From Lachnospiraceae bacterium UBA7027 (GTDB lineage Bacteria > Bacillota > Clostridia > Lachnospirales > Lachnospiraceae), in the NCBI GenBank assembly GCA_002494135.1, contig DLBG01000099.1:2288-29535 (forward strand): 27,248 nt of DNA, in the 5' to 3' direction. Positions 15,345 through 22,221 of the stretch are shown here, in pieces. The position numbers and the translations under genes were made by a program. The notes under the pieces were generated by a model. It was given only the letters and a program-made list of their open reading frames with translations, had not been told where the DNA came from and did not search any database. How positions within the stretch are numbered: position 1 is the stretch's first letter; each line of letters opens with the position of its first letter.

Positions 15345-16008
15345 AATCAAACGACAAAAGATGCCCGGTCTTAAACCCTACTGGCAGGAGTTTGAATACG
15401 ATCCAAAGCCGGACCAGACCATTGCCGGTTTGCTGGACGATTTGAATTACAAGGATGATTTAAAAGACATAAACGGCGATTCCGCGCCCAGAATTTCCTG
15501 GGAGTGTTCCTGTCTGCAGGGGATGTGCGGCGGCTGTGCCATGGTTATTAACAACAAACCCGCACTGGCCTGTGAAACATTTCTTCGGGATTTAAAAGGT
15601 GATACGGTTACCATCGAGCCTTTGCGTAAATTCATGACCATTTCGGACCTGGTTGTTGACCGCGGAATCATTCAGGAGAATTTAAAGAAAGTCAATGCCT
15701 ATATCGGCAAATACAAAGCGGATGAAAATGCCGACCACAATCAGATGTATTCCGCCGCGAAGTGCTTAAAATGCGGCCTTTGTCTGGAAGTCTGTCCTAA
15801 TTACAAAGACGGCAAATCCTTTTACGGAGCCGCTTTTGCAAATGACTGTTATCTGATTTCCCAAAGAAGCGGAATCAGGAAAGAGGAGATTACCGTCTCC
15901 TACCGGGACCATTTCGCAAAGGGGTGTTCCAAAGCACTTTCCTGTGTGGATGTCTGTCCGATGAAAATACCAACCCTTGCATCAATTGCAAAAATGAACA
16001 GAAGCTGA
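15334..16008 (+). CDS. Fumarate reductase/succinate dehydrogenase iron-sulfur subunit
   Basis: This 225-residue protein carries the three clusters of the family. The plant-type [2Fe-2S] ligands are C60, C65, C68 and C80. A [4Fe-4S] motif follows (C144, C147, C150, C154), then a third cluster region (C198, C204, C208) that usually holds [3Fe-4S] together with a Cys of the second motif. It passes electrons between the anchor and the flavoprotein. ATG 15334 is chosen because GGAG lies eight bases before it; an in-frame ATG at 15295 would add 13 residues with no good site. The overlap with the flavoprotein gene suggests coupled translation. The CAB gene order is that of type-B enzymes. Confidence 0.95.
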   Translation: MRVKIKRQKMPGLKPYWQEFEYDPKPDQTIAGLLDDLNYKDDLKDINGDSAPRISWECSCLQGMCGGCAMVINNKPALACETFLRDLKGDTVTIEPLRKFMTISDLVVDRGIIQENLKKVNAYIGKYKADENADHNQMYSAAKCLKCGLCLEVCPNYKDGKSFYGAAFANDCYLISQRSGIRKEEITVSYRDHFAKGCSKALSCVDVCPMKIPTLASIAKMNRS

Positions 16009-16030
16009 TCTGCTTTTGGAGGTAAGCTGA

Positions 16031-17209
16031 ATGTATTATGCTAGCTTTGGCCTGCTGGCTGCAGTAATTCATTTAATCATAAACGGTGAAATCTTATTCC
16101 GGAATTACGGGAAGGATGATTTTGTATGGCGGCGCTATCGCAGTTTCTTAGGCGGTGTTATGATTTTTTATGTTGCCGATATCCTCTGGGGCTTTTTATT
16201 TGATTTAAAAAATGTTCCCCTTTTATATACGGATACCACCGTCTTTTTCCTTGCCATGGGGCTTTCTCTGTTCCTCTGGATGCGGTTTATCGTTTCGTAT
16301 GTCAATCGGAAATCAATCACCAGCAAAATCCTGGTTTATTCCGTCTGGGCGCTCTTTTTGATGGAAACAGTTACCCTGATTATCAATTTATTCCGGCCCA
16401 TCATGTTTTCCTTTGATGAGACGGGAGAGTATTTTCCTTTAAGTGCAAGATATATTTTCTTAGGACTTCAGATTATTCTGTTTTTACTGATTTCCGGATA
16501 TACACTCGTGCTGTCCGTAAGTAAAAAGGGAAGGGAAGCAATCCATTACAGGGCAATCGGTTATTCCGGAATAACGATGGCTTTATTTATCATTCTGCAG
16601 TCAAAATACCCGTTTGCTCCGTTTTATTCCATCGGCTGCCTGCTTGCGGTCTGCATCATTCATTCGCATGTCGAAGTTGACCAAAGGATTGCCATCAGTC
16701 ACGAGCTCGGATCCGTAAAACAGATGGCATATAAAGATCCTCTGACGAGTGTTAAGAGTGTCAATGCCTACACGGAAGTCCGGGAAGTATTCGATAAACT
16801 GATTCAGAATAAGGAAATCAGTGATTTCGGGATTGCCGTTTTCGATGTGAATGATTTAAAGAAAGTAAACGATACCAAAGGACACGATGAGGGAGATAAA
16901 TATTTAAAAGACTCCTGTATGCTGATTTGTAAAATTTTCAAGCACAGTCCGGTTTTCCGCATCGGAGGCGACGAATTTGTGGCCATTCTCGAAGGGGAAG
17001 ATTATAATAACCGGGATGCTCTTTTACAGGTTTTTAACAGTGCCGTCGATGAGAATAAAAAATCCGGCGGGCCCGTTGTAGCGGGCGGTCTTGCTACGTA
17101 TCAATCCGATACGGATCATAGCTTTGAAGAGATTTTCCAACGCGCGGATGCAAGAATGTATGAAAGAAAAAACAAGTTAAAAGAATCATCTGCGGGAACG
17201 AAGCAATAA
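16031..17209 (+). CDS. Membrane-bound GGDEF diguanylate cyclase
   Basis: The 392-residue product has an N-terminal membrane region of about seven helices (residues 1-220) and a C-terminal GGDEF domain (about 232-385). The domain has the opening YKDPLTSV, a FDVNDLKKVND metal loop, KGHDEGD and an intact IGGDEF signature (312-316). Diguanylate cyclases make cyclic di-GMP from two GTP. The product-inhibition RxxD site that often lies five residues before GGDEF is absent (SPVF instead), so feedback control at that site is not expected. The membrane region probably senses a ligand but matches no domain I can name. A strong GGAGG site lies eight bases before the ATG. It begins 22 bp after the fumarate reductase gene and so is probably co-transcribed. 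Confidence 0.93.
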   Translation: MYYASFGLLAAVIHLIINGEILFRNYGKDDFVWRRYRSFLGGVMIFYVADILWGFLFDLKNVPLLYTDTTVFFLAMGLSLFLWMRFIVSYVNRKSITSKILVYSVWALFLMETVTLIINLFRPIMFSFDETGEYFPLSARYIFLGLQIILFLLISGYTLVLSVSKKGREAIHYRAIGYSGITMALFIILQSKYPFAPFYSIGCLLAVCIIHSHVEVDQRIAISHELGSVKQMAYKDPLTSVKSVNAYTEVREVFDKLIQNKEISDFGIAVFDVNDLKKVNDTKGHDEGDKYLKDSCMLICKIFKHSPVFRIGGDEFVAILEGEDYNNRDALLQVFNSAVDENKKSGGPVVAGGLATYQSDTDHSFEEIFQRADARMYERKNKLKESSAGTKQ

Positions 17210-17228
17210 AAGATGCAGGAACAAAACC

Positions 17229-18041
17229 ATGAAAGAAACAACAAAAATCGAAACAGTAAAAACAGAAAGTTTTGAAATGGAATACTTTCGTTTCGGACAC
17301 GGAAATAAAACGATGGTGATTCTTCCGGGTCTGAGCGTTGACGGAGTGATGAAATATGCCGATGCGGTTGCGGATGCATACAAATCTATGACCGACGATT
17401 TTACGATTTATCTCTTTGAACGAAGAAAGAATCTTCCGATTCATTATTCCATGGAAGATATGGCTATCGATACGGCTTCTGCCATAAAAGAACTTTCATT
17501 AAATCATGTGTATTTATTCGGTGCATCACAGGGCGGAATGATTTCGATGCTGATTGCCTTAAATGAGCCGGAACTGGTTGAAAAAATGGTACTCGGGTCC
17601 ACTGCGGCATGTGTACCTTCCGGACGGTTTGAAAAAACAATCGGTGAGTGGATCGGCTTTGCAAAAGAAGGAAAAAGGGAAGATCTGTATCTTTCTTTCG
17701 GGAAAGCCGTTTATCCGAAAGAAGTTTTTGAAGCATCGCAGGAAACCTTAAAAACGATTGCCGGGACTCTTACAAATGAGGATTTTTCGCGATTTGTCAT
17801 CCTGTCATCATCCGTCAGAGGGTTTGATATCACGAATCGTTTAAACCGGATTACCTGTCCGGTTTTGGTGCTTGGTTCGACGGATGATAATGTTCTGGGA
17901 GGAGATTCTTCGAAAGAATTGTATGAATCCTTTAAAACACATGACGGATGCGAACTGTATCTGTATGATACATACGGCCATGCAGCTTATGATCTGGCAC
18001 CGGACTATAAAGAAAGAATGCTTCGATTCTTCAATGCATAG
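17229..18041 (+). CDS. Alpha/beta-hydrolase fold protein
   Basis: This 270-residue soluble protein has the alpha/beta-hydrolase layout. A nucleophile elbow GASQG is centred on S100, a candidate acid is D219 or D220 (GSTDDN), and H251 sits in TYGHAAYD. An oxyanion-region ILPGLSVDG appears near residue 37. Such proteins hydrolyse esters, amides or related bonds, and the substrate cannot be told from the sequence. It starts 19 bp after the cyclase gene, with a weak GCAGGA ribosome site, and is the last gene of that run; a separate promoter follows. There is no signal peptide, so it is cytoplasmic. Confidence 0.9.
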   Translation: MKETTKIETVKTESFEMEYFRFGHGNKTMVILPGLSVDGVMKYADAVADAYKSMTDDFTIYLFERRKNLPIHYSMEDMAIDTASAIKELSLNHVYLFGASQGGMISMLIALNEPELVEKMVLGSTAACVPSGRFEKTIGEWIGFAKEGKREDLYLSFGKAVYPKEVFEASQETLKTIAGTLTNEDFSRFVILSSSVRGFDITNRLNRITCPVLVLGSTDDNVLGGDSSKELYESFKTHDGCELYLYDTYGHAAYDLAPDYKERMLRFFNA

Positions 18042-18070
18042 AAACGTTTATAACGGAGGAAAAGAATAAT

Positions 18071-18099
18071 TTGACAGCATGATTACTTTGGAGTAAAAA
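18071..18099 (+). promoter_or_regulatory. Candidate sigma-A promoter for the six-helix membrane protein gene
   Basis: A perfect TTGACA (18071-18076) is followed after 17 bp by TAAAAA (18094-18099). It lies 30 bp after the hydrolase stop and 28 bp before the next ATG, indicating a new transcription unit. Confidence 0.6.
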
Positions 18100-18127
18100 T
18101 ATAAAATATCTTTTTTAGGAGGATGTC

Positions 18128-18691
18128 ATGGGAAAAGAAGAACAGAGAAAGAAATACGGAATCAGCGGCGGTATTGCCATTATGATGCAGATTCAGATGG
18201 TAATCATCGGGATTGCGCTGATTATCACGGGATACGGAATCATTAACAGTTTCGATTCACCGAACCGTCTTGTTGTGTATGCGCTGCAGGCAGGTACCTG
18301 TTTGGCCATTCTGATTTTCGGATTGTTTCAGTTTCACAAAAAGAAAAGTTCTTATTTTAAGTCTGTCATCTATGTTTATGCAGTACTTGAAGGCGTAAGA
18401 TGTGCTCTGCTTTCCACAAACGGTATCGCTGCCTGGGCGGGAATTCTTGCAAGACTGTTAATGATTGCCCTGGCCTGCGGTCTTGTTTTGCTTGCCGAGC
18501 ATCTGGGAGAAAAAAAGTACAGTAATCTCGCTTATCTGTTGATCTTTTTTGAAGCGGCCCTGTTTTTGCTTTTTGCTCTGATGTTTGCAACGGGCGGAAG
18601 ACTTTTATTTAAAATTCTTCCCGTAGTCGGCATATTAATCTGCGGTTCGATTTGTCTGTTTAACGAAGCAAAAATCAAGCAGAATCATTAA
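18128..18691 (+). CDS. Uncharacterised six-helix membrane protein
   Basis: I do not recognise this 187-residue protein. It has a short charged N-terminus (GKEEQRKKYG), six predicted membrane helices (roughly 15-40, 50-72, 78-95, 98-120, 132-155, 160-180) and a basic C-terminus. No catalytic motif or conserved charged residue inside the helices is evident. An AGGAGG site lies close before the ATG, and a good TTGACA promoter precedes it. It is 79 bp before the desaturase-like gene, and an inverted repeat fills part of that gap, so the two may be regulated separately. It could be an accessory to the redox genes or unrelated to them. Confidence 0.85.
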   Translation: MGKEEQRKKYGISGGIAIMMQIQMVIIGIALIITGYGIINSFDSPNRLVVYALQAGTCLAILIFGLFQFHKKKSSYFKSVIYVYAVLEGVRCALLSTNGIAAWAGILARLLMIALACGLVLLAEHLGEKKYSNLAYLLIFFEAALFLLFALMFATGGRLLFKILPVVGILICGSICLFNEAKIKQNH

Positions 18692-18702
18692 TTTTTCGGT
18701 TG

Positions 18703-18762
18703 TTGCATTTCCCCTCAGATGATATAGTAATATTTGGGTATAACATGAAATCATCTGGGGGG
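18703..18762 (+). promoter_or_regulatory. Long inverted repeat reaching the ribosome site of the desaturase-like gene
   Basis: CCCCTCAGATGAT (18711-18723) and ATCATCTGGGGGG (18750-18762) are inverted copies over 13 bp with one mismatch, 26 bp apart. The right arm overlaps the G-rich ribosome site before ATG 18771. A possible -35 TTGCAT (18703-18708) lies to the left, and TATA-like sequences lie between the arms. It is either a DNA operator around a promoter or an RNA hairpin hiding the ribosome site, depending on where transcription starts. Confidence 0.65.
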
Positions 18763-18770
18763 ATGTTTGG

Positions 18771-20309
18771 ATGGAAAAATACGATCTTATTGTCATCGGC
18801 GCCGGCAACGGCGGTCTAATGACTGCTTGTCGTGCATCTAAAATGGGACTGAAAGTCCTGGTCATTGAAAGGCATAATCTGCCGGGAGGAGCAGCGAGCA
18901 GCTTTGTTCGCGGAAGATTCGAATTCGATGCTTCTTTACATGAAATTCCCGATTTTGGAGAAGGAGAAATACGAGGCGAACTCGGACATTTATTTGACGA
19001 CCTTGGGATCAAGGTTGAAATGTTGCCCGTTAAGGACGCTTTCCGTTACATCGTTGAAAGAGACGGTGTACGTTCTCTTGACGTGACCTTCCCGCACGGG
19101 AAAGAGAAGGTTATGAATCTGATTCGGGAAATCTGTCCCGAGGATGTGGAACCGATGGAAAAATTCTTCCAGGCCTACCATGACATGGCGGCAGGCCTTG
19201 ACTATTTCGGCTCCACAAGAGGAAATCCGGATCAGGAGGTTCTTCGGACGAAGCATGCAAACTTCATGAGAATCATGAGTTTATCCGCCGGAGAACTTTT
19301 TGAAGAACTCGGAATGAGCAAAAAATGCATTGATATCATGACAGCTTACTGGCCGTATCAGGGTACCGATATGTACACCGTGGACGCAAGCCGTTATGTT
19401 CTTATGGTTTACGGCTATTTTATCAACGGTGCATTCGTACCGAGAATGCGTTCCCATCAGCTTACCTCGGCAATCGTAAACCGTTCGGTGGAACTGGGAT
19501 GTAAATTCCTGTACAACACCGAAGTAACGAAAGTGCTTACGAAAAACGGCGCTGTCTGCGGCGTTGAAACCGACAGGGGACAGACCTTTGAATGTACCGC
19601 AATTGCTTCGAATGCTTTCCCGGAAGTGATATATTCCAAGCTTTTAGATGATAAATCGCTGGTTCCCGTATACGAACGCAAGAAAGTAAATGCCAGAAAA
19701 TACGGTTTCCGTGCTTTCAGCGTATTCCTTGGACTTGATGCGTCACCGGAAGAAATCGGAATTAAGGATTATACGGTTTTCATAAGTTCATCCGACGATT
19801 CGAAGGTGATTTTCGATGATTCCGGCACAAGAGACGGCAAAGAATTCGCCATGGATATCTGTTGCCTGAATATGGCGGTTCCCGATTGTACGCCGCCCGG
19901 CACAACAATGGCAGTTCTTACCATTTCCTATACCGAAGACGCCTGGGCCGACGTTACGGAAGAGAATTACGTGAAAACAAAACGCGAGGTAGCAGACCGT
20001 CTGATTGATAATGTCGAAAAAATCATGGGATACAATCTTCGCGATCACATCGAGGAAATCGAGATTGCTTCTCCCGTTACCTTTGCCCGTTATATGAATA
20101 CTCCGCAGGGAAGCATTTACGGATATATGTCTTTAAAATGGGACGGTATGTCTACAAGAACCCTTGTAAACGGAATGGAACCGACCATCCCCGGCCTTTT
20201 CTTCGTCGGCGGTCACAGTTCCGGACTTTCCGGCTATTTCCCGACATACACGGGCGGTAACCGTACCGCTTATCAGATTCTCGGATATGTGATGGGAGGT
20301 GGCAAATAA
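18771..20309 (+). CDS. CrtI/phytoene-desaturase-like FAD-dependent oxidoreductase
   Basis: This 512-residue protein has an N-terminal dinucleotide fold with G10, G12 and G15, ending in VIERHNLPGGAASS, and the C-terminal FAD signature PGLFFVGGHSSGLSG followed by TGGNRTAY. That architecture and length fit the CrtI/CRTISO/RetSat family of FAD desaturases, isomerases and saturases acting on polyene or lipid-like substrates. No other carotenoid genes are in the window, so carotenoid synthesis is not supported, and the true substrate is unknown. It lacks membrane helices and may bind the membrane surface. Its stop overlaps the next start by one base (TAATG), so it is translationally coupled to the ferredoxin reductase fusion, a likely electron partner. 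A G-rich ribosome site and inverted repeat precede the gene. Confidence 0.9.
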   Translation: MEKYDLIVIGAGNGGLMTACRASKMGLKVLVIERHNLPGGAASSFVRGRFEFDASLHEIPDFGEGEIRGELGHLFDDLGIKVEMLPVKDAFRYIVERDGVRSLDVTFPHGKEKVMNLIREICPEDVEPMEKFFQAYHDMAAGLDYFGSTRGNPDQEVLRTKHANFMRIMSLSAGELFEELGMSKKCIDIMTAYWPYQGTDMYTVDASRYVLMVYGYFINGAFVPRMRSHQLTSAIVNRSVELGCKFLYNTEVTKVLTKNGAVCGVETDRGQTFECTAIASNAFPEVIYSKLLDDKSLVPVYERKKVNARKYGFRAFSVFLGLDASPEEIGIKDYTVFISSSDDSKVIFDDSGTRDGKEFAMDICCLNMAVPDCTPPGTTMAVLTISYTEDAWADVTEENYVKTKREVADRLIDNVEKIMGYNLRDHIEEIEIASPVTFARYMNTPQGSIYGYMSLKWDGMSTRTLVNGMEPTIPGLFFVGGHSSGLSGYFPTYTGGNRTAYQILGYVMGGGK

Positions 20310-22096
20310 TGAGCAGTCAGGATTATTTAAACAATATACCCATAGAGCGTTTTGATGAGTTGATTCCAACCAGAAGGGCCATCATAGAGGCGGCAAGCGA
20401 TGAATTCCCGCAGTATGAATTCAACGCAAACGTGGTAGCTGCGTCCCTTCATCCGAAGGTACAGCACGTTGTGGTTTCTTCGGTCCGTGATTTAAACGGA
20501 GCCAAATACATCACGTTTTCTCCGGATGAGGAAAAGGGAACGAAGAAGCTTGCGTATTTTCAGGCCGGTCAGTATATCAGTCTGAAATTAAAAATCGGTG
20601 ATTCCGTACTTACCAGACCGTATTCCCTTTGTTCTTCCCCGAAAGATGCCCTGGAAGGACATTACGAAATTCTCGTAAAGCAGATGAAAGACGGTTTTGC
20701 ATCAAATTATATCGCCGAGAATTTTAAGGTAGGCACGAAACTCGACATTTCGGAACCTTCCGGTTTCTTTACCTACGAACCTCTGCGTGATTCGAAACAT
20801 GTGATCGGCGTTGCCGGCGGATCCGGCCTTGCTCCGTTTGTTTCCTTTGCCAAAGCCATTGCGGACGGAACGGAAGATTTTAACTTAACGATTCTTTACG
20901 GAAGCAAAAAGGAAGAGGAGATTTTATTAAAAGAAGAGCTTACCGTACTGGATAACGAATGCGATAAGCTTCGTATTGTCCATGTGCTTTCCGATGAGGA
21001 TAAGCCGGATTACGAACACGGTTTCATTTCTGCCGAACTGATTGCAAGATACGCGGAAAGCGACAATTATTCGCTGTTTGTCTGCGGTTCGCAAGGTATG
21101 TATGATTATATCGAAAAAGAAGCGCACAAGCTTTCGCTTCCTCCGAAATATGTTCGCTTTGATGCATACGGCGAATACCGCTTAACCGACAGGGACAGCG
21201 ATTTTACGGACCAGAATGCCGGTAAGACATATACGATTACCGTTCTTTGCGCCGATGGTCAGACAAGAGAAATTCCCGCGAAGGCGGAAGAGTCCGTTTT
21301 GGTGGCGCTTGAGAGGGCAGGAATCGAAGCTCCTTCAAAGTGCCGAAGCGGCGAATGCGGATTCTGCCGTACGAAACTTGCATCGGGTGAGGTTTATGTC
21401 CCGAAGAAAGTGGAGAAGAGAAGGCAGTTCGACAAGGTAAACGGATATATTCATCCGTGCGCCTCATTTCCAGGATCAGATTTGAAAATTCTGATAGATT
21501 GTGAAGAACCCAAAAAGGAAAGGAAGGTTAAAGACATGAAGAAAAAAGAAAGACTGATGGGTCTGATTATGGCCATCATCATTTCGGCAGCGATGGGCGT
21601 TGCTGCAACATTTTTGGTACGGCTGTTCAATAAACAGGCGGCAGAATCGTCACCCCTTGTTATTATGCTTTTATCCAATGTGATTATGTCTGTTGTACTT
21701 GGCGTTATCATTTCACTTGTTCTTCCCCTCGGAAAGCTCGGAAGAAAGCTTGCTGCAGCCGCACATGCCAATCCGCCTTCCTTTAAGTTTACGCTTTTGA
21801 ATTCCCTCCCGATTTCAATTATCAATACGGTAATCATCGGATTCTTATTAAGCGGTTTCGGAATTTTCATGGCAAGAATGGGCATCAGGAGATCGGCTCC
21901 TCCCGAAGTTGCATCACAGATTCTCGGATCCATGCCTCCTTTCCCGATCATGTGGGCGGTAAGCTTCTTTGAGATTCTGATTCCGACCCTGATTATCAGT
22001 TACCTGCTGGCGGTTATTTTATCTCCGATTATTTCCCAGGCTGTCGGCCTTGCGGACGCAGGTGCGGAAGTGGGACGTGCGCAGAAGGAAGACTGA
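20309..22096 (+). CDS. Ferredoxin reductase with [2Fe-2S] domain fused to a four-helix membrane domain
   Basis: This 595-residue protein has four parts. Residues 1-60 are unassigned. A flavin-binding barrel carries RPYSLCSSP (R103, Y105, S106). An NAD(P)-binding domain has GGSG at 170-173 and a later VCGSQGMYDYI. A plant-type ferredoxin domain has cluster ligands C345, C350, C353 and C384. From about residue 410 a hydrophobic region has about four helices, vaguely like DUF2798-type repeats. The first three parts form an NAD(P)H-to-[2Fe-2S] electron chain. The membrane part would tether it or pass electrons to a lipid partner. M410 (ATG 21536) is preceded by AAGGAAGG at eight bases, so a separate membrane protein may also be made from within. 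It is coupled to the upstream FAD oxidoreductase and ends at a terminator. Confidence 0.92.
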   Translation: MSSQDYLNNIPIERFDELIPTRRAIIEAASDEFPQYEFNANVVAASLHPKVQHVVVSSVRDLNGAKYITFSPDEEKGTKKLAYFQAGQYISLKLKIGDSVLTRPYSLCSSPKDALEGHYEILVKQMKDGFASNYIAENFKVGTKLDISEPSGFFTYEPLRDSKHVIGVAGGSGLAPFVSFAKAIADGTEDFNLTILYGSKKEEEILLKEELTVLDNECDKLRIVHVLSDEDKPDYEHGFISAELIARYAESDNYSLFVCGSQGMYDYIEKEAHKLSLPPKYVRFDAYGEYRLTDRDSDFTDQNAGKTYTITVLCADGQTREIPAKAEESVLVALERAGIEAPSKCRSGECGFCRTKLASGEVYVPKKVEKRRQFDKVNGYIHPCASFPGSDLKILIDCEEPKKERKVKDMKKKERLMGLIMAIIISAAMGVAATFLVRLFNKQAAESSPLVIMLLSNVIMSVVLGVIISLVLPLGKLGRKLAAAAHANPPSFKFTLLNSLPISIINTVIIGFLLSGFGIFMARMGIRRSAPPEVASQILGSMPPFPIMWAVSFFEILIPTLIISYLLAVILSPIISQAVGLADAGAEVGRAQKED

Positions 22097-22110
22097 TAAG
22101 ATAATTTTTC

Positions 22111-22145
22111 AAAAAATCCCGGGGATAAAAATCCCCGGTTTTTTT
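22111..22145 (+). terminator. Rho-independent terminator
   Basis: An eight-base GC-rich stem, CCGGGGAT (22119-22126) with ATCCCCGG (22131-22138), has an AAAA loop and is followed by seven Ts; six As precede it. It closes the redox pair operon just after its stop. Confidence 0.93.
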
Positions 22146-22178
22146 GTTGGACATTTGTTGGACTTTGTATTTTATAAT
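22143..22178 (+). promoter_or_regulatory. Direct repeat and TATAAT box upstream of the 1180-residue gene
   Basis: TTTGTTGGAC occurs twice (22143-22152 and 22154-22163), 11 bp apart. A perfect TATAAT (22173-22178) follows. No -35 box sits at the best distance: TTGGAC at 22147 is 20 bp upstream of TATAAT. The phased repeat may be an activator site or a relaxed -35. Confidence 0.45.
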
Positions 22179-22221
22179 TCCGGATATGATGTGACTTGCA
22201 TAAGTAACGGAGGAAAAAATT

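Noticed and set aside
18771..20309. Carotenoid biosynthesis gene cluster
   Set aside because: Only one CrtI-like gene is present and no phytoene synthase, prenyl transferase or cyclase is seen.
21451..21951. Open frame on the - strand opposite the membrane domain of the ferredoxin reductase fusion
   Set aside because: It is a mirror of a hydrophobic coding region and lacks its own signals.
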